Shown here piece by piece: positions 32,206 to 61,495 of a stretch of 64,000 nt of DNA. The stretch is taken from positions 1,000,784 to 1,064,783 of the forward strand of contig VCAZ01000122.1 of NCBI GenBank assembly GCA_005784505.1, in the 5' to 3' direction. The first letter of the stretch is position 1. Every line of letters starts with the position of its first letter. The translations under genes were made by a program, and so were the position numbers. This stretch comes from Bagarius yarrelli. Its lineage: Eukaryota; Chordata; Actinopteri; Siluriformes; Sisoridae. The notes under the pieces are model-generated. The model made no database searches and was not told where the DNA came from. It saw only the letters and a program-made list of their open reading frames with translations.

Positions 32206-32915
32206 CAAATTTCTAAGTTAATATATGAAATTAATTATGTGGAAAAAACCCAATAATAAAAATGTTTAACTCTTTATAAATAAGAGTAAAATATTGATGC
32301 TTAATCTGGGTCAAGTCACATGATTCAGATTTATATTTCAACAATTTAATCAAATGAATCTTTTTAAAATGTAGTCAGAGAATAATAATTAAATGACTGA
32401 TGGGGTTTGGAGATAACGAGAAAAATGTAAATGTGTCTTTGTATATATTTTTTTATAAACATAATATGTTATGAACAGTAAAGCTAAAAAAAGGTTAAAT
32501 CTGTCTGAAGGCTTCGGGAAATGATAAGAGTGCCCTCTGATGGAGGAAATGGAACACAGCATGAGGTCAAGAAGCTGTTTTATGGAGGAACCCAACAGGA
32601 GCAGCAGGTTTGGACTGGAATCGAGAAGTTATCTCTCGGTCCATTTTTTTATACTCCTACTAGAAGTCTAAGATAGAGTGATTAGAATCTCCTTTTGGTT
32701 CCCGAGTCCAGATTTAGAAGGGACCACGCTTTTTCTATGGTTGGGCCTCAGTTATGGAACGATCTGCCGTATGACACCTTCCCTATCCATTTTCAAAAAC
32801 ACACTAATATGTCCACTTATATGTCCACCCTTTTTTTTATAACATTCCCACTGTGGTGGTCTTTAATATTACTCTGTCTTCAGAATCTGTCATTCCTTTT
32901 GATTTTTTTAATTCC
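32206..32915. other. Intergenic stretch
   Basis: No convincing gene. A plus-strand frame from 32695 starts MVPESRFRRDHAFSMVGPQL followed by WNDLP, resembling the end of reverse-transcriptase ORF families where RxRGDRAFSVAAPKLWNSLP is common. It then runs into CCAT repeats, so at most it is a LINE tail fragment. Confidence 0.4.
32695..32775 (+). mobile_element. Possible LINE polyprotein tail fragment
   Basis: The frame SRFRRDHAFSMVGPQLWNDL (followed by P) matches the pattern at the C-terminus of many fish non-LTR retrotransposon polyproteins. Only about 27 codons are kept. Confidence 0.55.
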
Positions 32916-33290
32916 ATTTCTCCGTCCATCAATTTATTTATCTGTCTATCCCTTAGACTGCCATTCGTTAATCCATCCATCCATCCATCCATCTATGCAT
33001 CCATCCGACCATCAACCAGTTTATCCATTTATCTGTCCGTCCATCTATCTACCTATCTATTCGTCCATATTTCCATACGTCCATCCATCCATCCATCCAT
33101 CCATTCATCCATCCATTCATCCATCCAGTTATCCACCAGTTTATCTGTTTATCCGTCCATCCATTTGTCCATCCATTTGTCCATTCATCCATCCATCTAT
33201 CCATCCATTCAACCATCCATTCATCCATCTGTCAACCTATCTATTCATCCATTTTTCCATCCGTCCGTCCATCCATATATACATTTCTTG
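32916..33290. repeat. Degenerate (CCAT)n/(CTAT)n tetranucleotide array
   Basis: About 370 bp of CCATCCATTCAT-type repeats. It opens spurious His/Pro/Ser-rich frames in two frames. Confidence 0.95.
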
Positions 33291-33299
33291 AATTAATAT

Positions 33300-34883
33300 T
33301 CAGACTGTTTGTTTCCCTCCTTTCTGTATTCCTTTTTTTTTTGCAAGGATTTCCATATGTTAATTTTAAGAGAAAGCTACATATATATATATATATATAT
33401 AAAATATATTTTTTTATTTTATTTTTTTTAAGAAGTGAGCTAACTTTAAAAACATTTTTTAAAAATAAATTGTCCTCTGAATAGTTCAGTCACTGCTAAC
33501 TCTCGCTGCTGCAATCCAAGCTTAAAAAAACAGATAAGAAAAGAAAAGACAAAACTGCTGAAGGATAAATATCTAATCTTACCTGCTTTCCCACAGTACC
33601 TGCAGTAGTTTTTAGCATCCTGTCACTTTAACTTTGTTCACTTTGCCGCAAATACGTTTTGTGTTTTTAGGAGACTTTAATTAAAGCCCCGCCATGCGGT
33701 GTTATGATCTGACCATCGAAACCACCGTATGGGCCTAACCCCCAGTATCGGTGTGAAAAAATACCGTAAACATGCATAAAGAAAGAAGAAACAGAGAAAC
33801 AGTTTCACCAAAAGATTCATTGTTATTTTTTCCCCCCACATTTGGTTTTCAATTCAAACAGAAAAGCATTCATCCCAATCTGAAAGTACCACACAGACAT
33901 CTTTAGAATTTTTTTTTTTTTTTTTTTTCCACAGCTCCCTCCGGTTTTTACCCTTTCCCAGGAAAGCAGCAGATAATTCACCAGAAACAAATGGAAAGAA
34001 AAAGAAAAAAAAAAAAAACACAGAAGCTCCTCATTCAGGGGGCAGAACTTCATTTCTCCATCCAAAGAGTCTGAGATCCAGCTGGATGAGCTGAACTTGA
34101 GATGTCCCCGTCCATACCGATCGACAACCAGTCTGACGAACGAAGAGAACATAAAAAAGAGGAGCGAAACACCAAAAGTACAAAAAAATAACTTGGACAG
34201 GATACATTTTTATGGGGCAGTGTTCAACGGGTAGATTCCCACTGCCTCCAGGTCGCATTGGTGCGGAATTTTAGATTCAGTTCCTTTATAAATCGAGTCT
34301 GTTTTTAAAAAGTGATGCATCAGTTCCAAGGCAGAATGAGATGATCCTTGGCAGAAACTTGGAAAACGTTAAATTCATCACGTTTCACCTGTAGCCCTCG
34401 CCAACACAACGTTCGTATGGATGCAGGAAACAAAATAGACCAAGACTACACCATGTGGTGGTGGCGGTTGTGGTGGTTGTGGTACAAAGCGCAAAAAAAA
34501 AACCAAACCCAAAAAACAAAAATCATCATTCTTATTATCCTTGACATTTTTCAGCACTTGGTGACCACCATTTTTATCGAGATATATTTATAGCCATTTA
34601 TATATAGATATCTATATATATGCATTTTTATACAATTAAAAAAACACCAGAGATGACAGACTATTCGGGTTTTTTTTTTTTTTCTAAGGTTCTCCTTTTA
34701 ATAAATGCATATAAATAATTTATCTTTTTTTTTTGTTCTTTTTGAGTTTATAGACTTAAAAAAAAACTCTCTCAAGCCATCGGTGTGGACAGTTAATTGA
34801 TTTTCAGCAATCCACAGACATGAATATTTGGCCGAAACCTCTTCAGCCTTGTTTTTAAGACACCAGGTGTGGTGAAGAACCTC
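33300..34883 (-). other. Probable nrg3 3' UTR and downstream sequence
   Basis: Follows the nrg3 stop codon on the minus strand. No further coding sequence is recognised. A minus-strand AATAAA (about 33414-33419) lies about 1.5 kb downstream of the stop, but the true cleavage site cannot be placed. Confidence 0.35.
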
Positions 34884-50476
<15,593 letters not shown>

Positions 50477-51425
50477 CTACTCCATCAGGAAGCGCAAGAG
50501 AAAGACAGAAAAGAGAATATTGTTAGCAACAGCTTTTCATAACAGAGCTTTGTGTCAGGATTGTAGAATGCAGAGCATCATTTAAATTCCACAGGGGAAA
50601 CTAGTGTTAGTGTTAGGCACAGATAAGACATAACCTCCAACAATATCTGGCAACCCGATATACAACAACTTAAATGTGATATTTTTAGATCCTTAATTTC
50701 ATGCTAAAACACTAATATACAGAAGCTAATTCGGAAAGATTTCCTACCGTATCAGAGTTTCTAAATAAAACATATAGTCAACTAGTCATATTTCCAGCAG
50801 TTACGACCAAAGTTGATTCAAAACAGTTATTTTTATTTGCCAAACAGCAACTGGCACATTAACAGCCGTAAACAACATGCAAATTACAGCCCCAGCTTCA
50901 GTGATTTTTACAAAATTTTAACAAAAATAATGAACTCTGTGCATCAACCCTGCCAATAAATAAAGAAGTGTAATATTTGACACAGCTTTTAATCCACTGC
51001 ATGAAACTTGAAGAGCTTAACTACAAACATGGAGCCAAAATAAAATCCGTTGCCAGCATTTAACTTGTTTCCGTTACAAAATCTTGCTGGTTTAAATCGT
51101 TGAAAAGGAAATTATTCAATTTATTTTATTTATTTATTCATCATTGTGTACTTTCCAAACATATTTCTATAGTGTGAAATTGTCATTGTTGTAGGAACTG
51201 TTAGTTAAGATACTTGGGACAACTGGGACATTTGGGACAGCCACCATTTCTTTTGGGAAAGACTGGGTTATGTCAGTGTCAGACCGCAATTAGATGCTAT
51301 TGAGGCTTTTGCTTTCCTTCTATTCTTTCCAGTCAAAAGTTTCTCGGTAAGGGTGTGGGAGTGGTTTTAATTGCCCTCGGAGTAGACAGGTTTGCTCATA
51401 TAGACACAGAAAGGTCAGGATTCCT
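50477..51425. other. nrg3 intron sequence, nothing recognised
   Basis: No exon or repeat recognised in the sequence preceding the microexon. Confidence 0.5.
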
Positions 51426-52085
51426 GGCCAGGATTTGCAAATTCAGCACCACGGATAGTGACACAAAAACGCTAATTTATTACTACACGGATAGTAAAGC
51501 ACAAACGCTAATATATTATAACTACTCAATGTCAAAAAGCGCCACAGATAATGACGCACATATGCTAATTCATCACTACTGCTAATAACATCAAGAAGCA
51601 AACTGAGCATCACAGATAGTGACGCGCAAACGCTAATTCAACACAACTGCTAATAACGTTAAAAACCGAACTTTGAACCACGGATAGTGACACACAAATG
51701 CTAATTCATCATTACTGCTTATAACATTAAAAAGCGAATTCAGCACCCCGGTTAGCTGCAAATAACCCCATTCATTCACGACTACTAGCGCCAAACAAAC
51801 ACTACATCAGCCCCATGGATACACACAAGCACGTATTCATCTTTACAGCTAATAACAAAAAAAAATAAATTACTACAACTATGGACACAATTCAGCATCC
51901 TGGCTAGTGATACACAAATATGAATTCAGTACTAGGGCAATTGATGCACAAACACTAATCACTACAGCCAATACCAAAGAAGCTAACTTAGCGCCAGACT
52001 AGAAATAAACAACTGCCAATTCAATAGTACAGCTAAAAACATTTCATCACCACAACTAGTGACACACAAAATCCAAATTCAGCAC
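51426..52085. repeat. Degenerate ~60-70-bp tandem repeat
   Basis: Repeating pattern of CACGGATAGTGACACACAAA, CGCTAATTCATCACTACTGC, TAATAACATTAAAAAGCGAA with growing divergence to the right. About ten units. Confidence 0.85.
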
Positions 52086-53793
52086 CAAGTCTAGAGACGA
52101 AAGAAAATGATCTCCACAGCTGGTAAGCAAATAACAAAGCTTTTTTAATTTGAACGGTGTTTCAAACAGTAAAAAATGAGATTTTACGCTAACGCTGTAC
52201 GATGCACAAAGTTCGTCGTTAACTGTAACAAATTGGCTTTGATTTATGTTTTCGCATCACGGGTTACTTTATTACTTTTTTGTTTTGCTAATAAAGTTTG
52301 AGTTGGAGATGGTGAAGCTGAGACAAGAAGCTAAACTCGTCTCTCTCTCTCTCGTCTGTGATAACGGCCGGATAGCGCAGGCAGCGATCCGCAACCTCAG
52401 GAGTGAATTTTGGAGATTGGAATCTGCATGCGACTAATCGATATCTGCTGATTGCTTTTCAGTGGCTGGGCAATATTAACTCGATTATACACCGACTCGT
52501 GGTTGCCTCTGATGTGTAGCAATGAAAGCGGCGTGAGGCGGCTTCCAATACGAGCAAAAAAAAGACGAAGCAAGATTATCATGAGAGACGTTGATCTAAA
52601 GCTATTATTATATAACTTTTTGATCTGTATTTGTTCAATTCTAATAATTCTTATGTCATAGCAGAAGTTATAATAACAATAAATAGAAAAGGAAGAAGCA
52701 GTAATAGTATTCATATTATTTATACATATGCAAATTAATGTAATTAATTATTTTTATTCTTGCTCTTTATGCACGACAACAAAATTTAATATTGAAATTT
52801 CCTAATGTGTTCAGTCATTTACTCCTGATATGTATTTATATATACTGTATTTACATTTATATTATATACACACACACACACACACACACACATACACACA
52901 CTTTTACATTTTGAAAAATTTATGTTGCGTTTGCATTATATTATACTTTTTTTTTTTTTACATTATTACATACAGTTTTTTGTTAAAAGTATTTAGTTCA
53001 ATAAAAAAATCCCCACATATTTCACATTCCATAATAAAAACCATGTCATGCCTGTAATTTTCCGTAATTGAACCTTTGATTAATCCCTTAACTCATGTTC
53101 TTTTCCCAGCGGCACTGATAATCGACTCAATATACAGGAAATAGAATGATTTCCATCTTAAGATTTTATATTTAACATAAACTGAAACCTTGGCATTTCC
53201 TCCTTAATGCTAAATGATCGTGTGTGACGTTACGCAAGTTAAAGGTGATATCTGCATCACAGGGCTTTCCAAACAGCTCTTCGGCTCATGGACATACATG
53301 TAACTTATGTCTAGCACTGAAAGGACCATGTATAAAGGGTTCAGGTCTATAAATGCATAATCAATTAAATAATGATACCCTAGAAATCATCAGCAATGAT
53401 GAGATGCAACCGAGACAGTGTTTATAACATTTAAATTACCTGATCTAAGAAAAGGATAACCACCCTTACAAATGACACAACTAACAGATTAAAGACTGAC
53501 TTAAAATATAATGTAATTGTTTTATTTTATTTTAATAATTATTACACTATTATTTATTACATTATTACATTATTATTACATTATTAAATTGTTATTACAT
53601 TGTTATTACATTATCACAACATAAATACATTATTTTTATATTATTACATAATTGTTACATTATTATTATTACATTGTTATTACAAGACATATTTTATGTT
53701 AGGTTCTATTTTAATAAGATAATATATAACTCATATTTTTCTTCTGTAAAACGCTGGTTTCATACATTTATCAGTTTCTCCAGACAGATAACA

Positions 53794-53829
<36 letters not shown>

Positions 53830-54940
53830 CCGTCTGTTAATTTTCTTTTATTTGTTCATAAAATAAACCTGTCCTTTTTGCGTGGTTTCCTAATATCGTG
53901 TCTGTTGTCACATAAAACAAATAATTTATATTATTATTACTGCGTTTTATTTTTAATTTACTAGATTTTTAATTTAAATATTATGTAACCTATTATTTTT
54001 ACAATTTTTTTAATATTATATAAATATTATTTGCTTGTCAAACCCCCTGCAATTCTCTTCTAAACCACCAGGGGTTCACAAACCCCAGTTTGGGGAAACG
54101 CTGTATTAGAGAGTTACATTCTCACTTTTCCTCTAGACTATATCCTCCCTAACTGTCCTTTTTTCTTCAGCTTTAGCCTTTTCATCGAAAACAACAACCC
54201 GACTTCTTAATTATATAAAAAAAAATACACGCTGACCATTTTTAATCATTAATTACTGGCAGTTAGTAAATGAGATGATGTGGAAACTGGAGCAGAAATG
54301 AAGTCGACCTGCAGTGAATACTGATGATAGAAAGAAAAATTAAGGCTGCTTTTGCAATTAGGAGCTCTTTTTTTCTCCCTGGTTAATCAGAAGTCGCTGA
54401 GTTATTTCTGCATGACGGCAGTGAAATACTGCGCTCGTTCGGAGAACTTTAGGATTTAAACCTCACAGTGTTCAAAAGTCTGAGAATGACTGATTACAGC
54501 TGCTTAGATGAACATAACATTGCAGCTTTTTTCTTTGCAGCAGAGTGAGACTAACATCTGGAATAGGATTTGACACAAAAACCTGTGATGTGACTTGGGA
54601 TTTGACACAAAAAAAAAGATGTGATGGCCTCAGGTGCTCCAATTTTTTGGGTCTGTCTATAAAGAGACAAGAAAATCCTTGTCTTTGATAGAGGACACAA
54701 TAAAAAAACAGCTGATAAAATTGTCCTGCAAGGATTTTCACAATGTCTGGCAGCAATGTCTGGTTGGACAGCATTGTGTTCTAAAGCTACCCGCTACTGC
54801 GTCACCCCCCACCCCCACCACCATGATGTGAGACCTGATAAAGGGTAAATAGGGGTTATATTGGAAATCTTATCTTTCTCTTATAATCACACATACACCC
54901 CTGCTCCAAGAATGTCTGTAAGGGGCTAGAGCAGTAAGAC
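52086..54940. other. nrg3 upstream intron with microsatellites
   Basis: No exon found. (AC)n arrays at 52867-52890 and 53795-53824, and a TTATTACAT-type array at about 53520-53690. Confidence 0.5.
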
Positions 54941-54954
54941 AAAACTGATGACAG

Positions 54955-54978
54955 GGAAGAGAGAGGAGGGAGGGAGGG

Positions 54979-55009
<31 letters not shown>

Positions 55010-55015
55010 GGGAGA

Positions 55016-55055
<40 letters not shown>

Positions 55056-55078
55056 AGAGAGAGACAGAGAGTCATAGA

Positions 55079-55127
<49 letters not shown>

Positions 55128-55215
55128 GGAGAGAGATAGAGAGAGATAGAAAGAGAGAGAGAGAGAGAGAAATAGAGAGAGAAAGACAGAGAGAGATAGA
55201 AGATAGAAGGGAAGA
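54955..55215. repeat. (GA)n purine tract
   Basis: About 260 bp of GAGA with AGGGAG and GACAGA interruptions. Confidence 0.95.
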
Positions 55216-55259
55216 GGAGAAGGCAGAGAGCGAAAGAGACGATAGATAAATAGAAGGCG

Positions 55260-55590
55260 AACCTAACCCTACTTAATTCTGTATTGTATGTGAGTTAGTA
55301 CACACTGTCTGTTCTATACAGTGGGATTATTTGTAGTATGAATGAAATTGGGACGTACTACAGCCTCTATCTTGATCTTGATCACGTGACCTACAACATC
55401 ACAGCAGCATGAATTTAAAGTGTGATCATGTTTCATTAAACTCGGATGATGATAAACGAGTAAGAGTCGCCACTTTCTTTCCGCCATTTTGGAATATGAC
55501 GAGTCGTCTCTCCTGCCGGATCATAGTATAGTAAAGTGTCCATCATATGTGTGCTTCAAAATCCAGGAGAAAGTAATAGATCATCTGGAA
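55260..55590 (-). repeat. Repeat family A, long copy
   Basis: CTACTTAATTCTGTATTGTA, TGTCTGTTCTATACAGTGGG, GTGATCATGTTTCATTAAAC, GATGATGATAAACGAGTAAG, CCGCCATTTTGGAATATGAC, AATAGATCATCTGG; strongest match to 28440-28790. Confidence 0.8.
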
Positions 55591-56389
55591 ACTTCAAACA
55601 CACTAACCCTAACCCTAGAAATACTACACACTTTACACACTTTATTACACACATACGTGTCCTATGAGTAATCTACGCTGAACCTCTCATCTTTTTTCAC
55701 AGCGTGTGTGTTTTTTTTCTTTAATACACTCATCTTTAATACAGTCACACAGCAGTCCCACAGTCTCCATCAATCTTCACTCGGTCTGCTTGGGTCGGAT
55801 GTTAACAGAATCGAATTAAGCCACGCCGAGATGCTCTTAAGCGACACGTGAAGGTTATTTTCATGCACAGTGGTATCCATGCTAGTTGTCAGCTTTCAAA
55901 AATAAACGGTGGTCAAACTGAACAGAGGCACATTGAAGGGCGTCCTTATGACGGAGACGGATGTCACGGTGGCTGTCATGACGCCTCAGGGATGGAGAGA
56001 GAAAATCCTGCAGCTGGATAATTGAAGCCGAACAGCGGGAGATGCTACGGAATTGCATGAGGTTCGTTAACTTGTCAAGAACAAAATTAACCCAAGGAAG
56101 AGGAACAGGTGACGTCATCACTATGTGGCACCGCATCACGATGAAGACGGTTACACCGCACGCTGTCTCCGCGGTAGCATTTAGTGACATCAAACCACGG
56201 GGACATGGATTTTTTGATTATTATCGTTATCAGCAGGTCAGGTGTTCCAGTACAGAACCCGATCTATTGGAATATAGAATTAAACTCGTTAGCATGCTAA
56301 TAATCACAGATACAGATTAGATTAGATTTAAACGGTTACTAAGGGCAACTAAATGTTGTCAGCATCTGTAAATGCTGACATGTAAATGT
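55591..56389. other. Intron sequence, overlapping short ORFs only
   Basis: Frames on both strands (55882-56193 minus; 56042-56320 plus) lack recognisable domains and are not called. Confidence 0.45.
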
Positions 56390-56610
56390 TTTACAGCACA
56401 GTGAGATTCTTTTTTTCGCATATCCCAACTTAGTAAGTTGGGGGTCAGAGCACAGGGTCATCCATGATACAATGCCCCTGGAGCAGGAAGGGTTAAAGGT
56501 CTTGCTCAGGGACCCAACAGCAGTTGGCTTGCTGGTGGTGGGCCTTGAACCCAGGTATTACTAGTCTTCATAGCAGCAACTCAGTGCCTTAACCCTTTCA
56601 GCCCATAACC
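56390..56610 (-). repeat. SINE-like family D, copy 2
   Basis: Second copy of the 50080-50320 element: ACTTAGTAAGTTGGGGGTCA, CCCTGGAGCAGGAAGGGTTA, TTGCTCAGGGACCCAACAGC, GAACCCAGGTATTACTAGTC. Confidence 0.8.
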
Positions 56611-57100
56611 TGAATGGCAGTATAAAGGTATAATAGGTGAGTGTTATATAAAGGTATAAAACTCAAATGGCTTTGGGCAGGACGGTCAGGACATACGCTT
56701 TTAGTGCTAACAGGCTACAATTAGCATTTTCCAAGCTGTCCTTCTGCACATTTAATCCTGCTGACGAGTTGATATGTCAGACTGTGAACTGTGGACTACT
56801 AACACCATCATGACTGCTGCTATTACACCACTATTCCTTATTCAGGCTACAGTTAATAATCATTTCAGTAATTTCCTGGTAAAAGTGTTCCTTCCTTTAC
56901 TTATTTAACTGTTTAATATTTTATTATTATTATTTAAAAAAACTCCATCAAATGAAATCCTGCATTAATTTTAATAAACATCACACAGAAGTTTGGAGGA
57001 AGTAGAAGAAGATCTTAACATCTTAACATGAAAAGCTTCGACTCAGATGCTCGGAAGCTTTTGCTCATCAAATCTGAGCAATGCTGAAAAAAAATTATAA

Positions 57101-57140
<40 letters not shown>

Positions 57141-57392
57141 AAATGTCAACACTAGTCTTATCTGATTGCACTTCTGGCTTTCGGTACCTCGCAGTGTTAC
57201 ATCGTTGATTAGAAGTGATTGACATCTTCAGGACTTCTGAACTTCGGCATACTTTCACTTTCCAGTCAGAGATATAACATTTCAGAGACGTCTCATTATA
57301 CGGCAGGATTAAAGCTCGACTCTACACATCAGAATATAAATCAATGAAAAAATTAATAAAAAAACAAAACAAAAACAAAACAAAACTAAACT
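56611..57392. other. Intron sequence with AC microsatellite
   Basis: No exon found; (AC)n at 57103-57135. Confidence 0.5.
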
Positions 57393-57770
57393 GGGGGCAG
57401 CATGGTGGCTTAGTGATTAGTACTGTTGCCTCACAGCAAGAAGGTCCCGGGTTCGACTCCCGGGCAGGGGTCTTTTTGTGTGGAGTTTGCATGTTCTCCA
57501 AGTGCTTGTGTTGGTTTACTCTGGGTTCTCCAGTTTCCTCCCACACGTCCAAAAACATGTATGTTAGATTGATTGGTAATTGTGAATTGCCCATAGGAGT
57601 GAGTGTGAGTGTGTGTGTGTGTGTGGCCCTGTGATGGACTGGCGACCTGTCCAGGGTGTCACCCTCCTGCCTTTCGCCCTTCCAGAGACGGCAGGGACTC
57701 CAGCACATCCCTGTGATCCCGAATTAGGGAATAAACGGGTATGGAAGATAAATGAATGAATGAATGAATG
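57393..57770 (+). repeat. DANA/Mermaid-like SINE, copy 6 (full length)
   Basis: The best-preserved copy: GGGGGCAGCATGGTGGCTTA head with A-box, GGTTCGACTCCCGGGCAGG B-box, body, and a (TGAA)n tail at 57753-57775. Probably the youngest of the six. Confidence 0.9.
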
Positions 57771-57854
57771 AATGAAAACTAAACTAACCCAAGTAAAAAA
57801 AGAGGTATAAATGAGATAAAATCTTTAAAAATAAAAGACACTAAAAATGTGTTT

Positions 57855-58270
57855 GTTAAAGTATGTAAGGTTTTGGTTTATGCTCTTGTTTCATGTTTAC
57901 GTTTTATGTTTGTTAAATTGAGTTTTTGTTTATTGTTTATGTCTGTGTTTACTTCCTGTTTTGTCCTTGTCATGTGATCCTTGTTCCTCATGTGTTCCTG
58001 TCATGTGATCCCTTGTTTAGGTGTCCTGTTCCTATTGGTCTATTGGTCTTCTGTATTTATAGCTCTTGTGTTTCCCTTTGTCTTCGACTTTGTTCTGGAT
58101 TTCGGTTGTGTCTCTTTTCTTTGGTTGTGTCTTTTTTAAGCTAAGTCAAGTTAGGTAGATGCTAGTTAAGTTCATGTTTATTGTTTTGTTTATGTGTGTG
58201 TTGGTGTTTAAGCTAAACTAAACTAAGCTACGCTAATTTAAGTCCAGTCTAGATTAGTTTATGTGTGTTG
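57855..58270 (+). repeat. LTR-like repeat family L, copy 4
   Basis: GTAAGGTTTTGGTTTATGCT, ACTTCCTGTTTTGTCCTTGT, TGTATTTATAGCTCTTGTG and a CTAAACTAAACTAAGCTACG pentamer array (58208-58240). Confidence 0.65.
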
Positions 58271-58544
58271 TTATCTTCTCAAAGCAGATTTACACAGAAT
58301 GCAGTAGGAATGAAAAACAGCAAGTTTGTCCCTAATGAACAAGACGGAGACAAATGTGGCAAGGAAAAACTCCCTGAGGTAAAGTAGAAGGAAACCTTAA
58401 GAGAAACCAGACTCAATAGGGAACCCATCCCCATTTGGGGGACACCGAATGTCTGTTAATTACCACATATGGTAATTCTAATGAAATGTAATGTAAACTG
58501 TAGCCTTGGGTCAGAGTGAGTTCCAGTTTATCCTCGAATTTGGG

Positions 58545-58675
58545 AAAATTCCAAGCTGCCACTGCTGGGCCCCTGAGCAAGGCCCTTAACCCTTTAAGTG
58601 CTCAAATAGATAAAAAGATTAGATAAATCTAAGCCACTCTGGATAAAGACGTCACCAAAGTGCCAGAATTGTAAA
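58545..58675 (+). repeat. SINE family C, copy
   Basis: CCAAGCTGCCACTGCTGGGC, CCCTGAGCAAGGCCCTTAAC and CTAAGCCACTCTGGATAAAG; only the 3' body remains. Confidence 0.75.
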
Positions 58676-61495
58676 CATTCACTTGTTTGGATTTTATGTG
58701 AACAAAAGTGAGAAGCACAAACCGCACGGCCTTCAAAACAACCAAATTAATAATTTGCCAAATTTTTTGTAATAAATTGTGTGATTAGTCGTGGCAGCAC
58801 AATTTACGCTGTGTACAACAGTTTAGCTCCGCTTTGGTGAAGATCATCATGGAAAGAATTCACACTCTTATGTGCTTTTTTTTCGGTAAATGAGAGACAA
58901 TAACGTATTAGCACATTTTTAAAATAAGAAACCAGGAAGTGTTTTTCGTTGGCGTAGTTGTTACACTTTGGGCGGAGCTTTACAATGATTGGCCACGTTT
59001 TTTGAAATAAAAAGCCAGTGTGATTGGATAATGTCACTAAGAAATCCTGACAGGACCCAAAGTCCACTGGGCTTTATTCTCTATTTTCCGCTCTCACTCT
59101 TTCCGAACTCCATTCACTTTCCAGTCAATCATCGATTAATCATGCCTGTCTCTACTACTGACACTGAAGACTCCTTCACTAAATGTCACTTTTATTTAAA
59201 TTTAGAACTTACAGACAACCAACATCCTCAGTGAAGCTTTCTGTCAATTCCACATTCACGTCTGTCCTTAAATCCGATGTAACCAAACCCCAGAGCTCTA
59301 AAATGTCAGGTCTCAGCAGACATCTCTTCTGGATGTGCTGGTGGTTCGAGTCGTTGGAGTCTGACATTCCCGTTCGATTCACCAGCCTGAGGCTTAAACC
59401 CGTATTTGAAGTCAGTTTAGAGTAACACAGTGACATTTGTAGAGACACAAACACTGATTAAACGGGATTGGACCCTCTTGCATGATGATTGGTGGCCATT
59501 CAAGCTTAATAAATTTGCCTCTCAGTTTGTCAGAACACGTAAGGTGTTCCTTACGGAGGCGCCGCAACAAGAGCAAATCAAGTGAGCACTTCATGCCATG
59601 TAATCAGTATTGAAATCTAAATAAGAGCGGCGAGTTTCTAATTAAAAACATAGACAATGATAAACCCGAAACGCGACTAATTACACCAGTAAAACATCAC
59701 GACTGACTTTACGGAAGGAACACCATAATTATTGAGTTTTTTCCCTTCAAGATTTAAGTGAGATTAGCATTATTGGAAAGTGCAACTGATGCTATGCTAT
59801 TAGCATTTTAGCACTGATGCTGGTAGCAGCTGTATATTTGATTTGAAAACTCCGGGTTCGTACAGAAGGGAGTTTAAACGGCTACATCAAACGCATTACG
59901 ATTTACGCTTCAAAATTTATAAGCTAATAGTTTAAACTACGATGTTGTACAGACGAGCTTCGAGTTAGGGAAGGGAAGTAGATGCAGGTTTTCCCCGAAT
60001 GATGCGCTCGGAGGTGTGAAGTATGTTTAAAAATCTATAAATATTCCATTATTATTTTTATTGATATGAATATAAATACTGTATATTAATAATTAATTAA
60101 CTATTTAAATTAAATTGTTATATTATATTATATTATTGACTTATTGTAATAAATCACAATAATTATTTCTTCCTTTATTTTTCTTCAGTTGATATCAAAC
60201 TGAAACGAATATTTTTCGCTTCAATCATTAGAATGAATAATTCATAGAATAAAATAAAAATTCAATAATTCAACAATTCATAGAATAAAATAATAAATGT
60301 TCTATTATAAAAAGTGATTTAAGATAAGAGTTTTTACGCTTTCGTTTTACATATGAATGAAAAATCTGTTGTTTATAGCTGTAAAATTATGATGTTAACG
60401 ATTTATGAGGATAACAAATTTTTTAATGCTGTTGCAGCTTTTAAAATTATTTTTATAAATATATAATTTTTTTTTTTGTGTAAAACAACTTAAATCTCAA
60501 GCTCAAGATTATTCTCTTAAACACCAACTAGTAACGACACGTCCCGTAGGTCATTTTCATGTTTTATGTCTGTAAATGTTGGAGATTTGGCTGAATGTGT
60601 GTTGGGATGATGTTTTGAAAATATTTTTTAATTTTGCATTAAGAATTTCTGTCATTTTTATATAATAATAAAACCAGACCTTCAGCACTGTTTTTGATTG
60701 ATGGAAAAACTGAAATTTGACATAAAAAATATTGCTTGTAACTGAAAAAATGTTTTTCTAAGAATTTTCCTGCTTCCAAAAAATAAACATTATTATAATT
60801 TTTCTGTTGTACTGAATCACACAAGTATTCGCCCGCCGGCGGAGTAACTGTCAATCACACGCAACAGAAATTCAACCTGCTCGACGCTTCGATATCCAGC
60901 GCGTGTCGGACTCCAGGTGTGCGTCTGACTGCTGTAAATCAAAAACTGGTGACACCAGTATGTACTTACGCCAGATGGAGGCTAAATTAAGTTAGTGTCA
61001 GAAATGGATTTCTTATGGGTGGAGGTGGCCGGGGTGAGTGTGTGGGTGGGGGGGTTTTGGGGGGGGTGACAACTCTCAAGCAGAATAAGAATAAACAAAG
61101 GACAGCCACCTTTTTTTATAGACTACAGTCACAGCTCGCCGACGGGGTGATGGCAGTCCTGACAGGAAGTGCGTTCGAAATCAGGATATAATTCACATTT
61201 TGGTCATTAGGTCGCGAGCCGTCACCATCCATATCTCACAGTAATTGGTCCATCTAAAACTATTACCGCCGCCTCGCATACATATTTCATGAGTTTGAAC
61301 GAGAGGGAACGCGTGCCGTCCCGGCAGACGGATTGTCGCAATGAAAATAGATTTCCTGTGTTATTTTTTACAAATGAAAATCTCTTTGGTGCTGTCCATC
61401 TTTCAAACCTGCAGCCGTGACGGTACTGAGTTTCTCCCTCACAGCTGCATTTCACGCGGTACAGATATTACACTTATTGCATCAGTACTCACTTT
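58676..61495. other. Intron or intergenic sequence, nothing recognised
   Basis: Short frames only. The minus strand was searched for EGF-type cysteine patterns of NRG3 and none was found. G-rich run GGGTGGGGGGGTTTTGGGGG lies near 61045-61065. Confidence 0.45.

Noticed and set aside
32695..33296. 198-codon frame rich in His/Pro/Ser
   Set aside because: Mostly (CCAT)n microsatellite; only the first ~27 codons resemble a LINE tail.
55882..56320. 103- and 92-codon frames on opposite strands
   Set aside because: No recognisable motif; mutual antisense overlap suggests chance.
57393..57470. tRNA-like A and B boxes
   Set aside because: They belong to the SINE head, with no intact anticodon arm or acceptor stem; not a tRNA gene.
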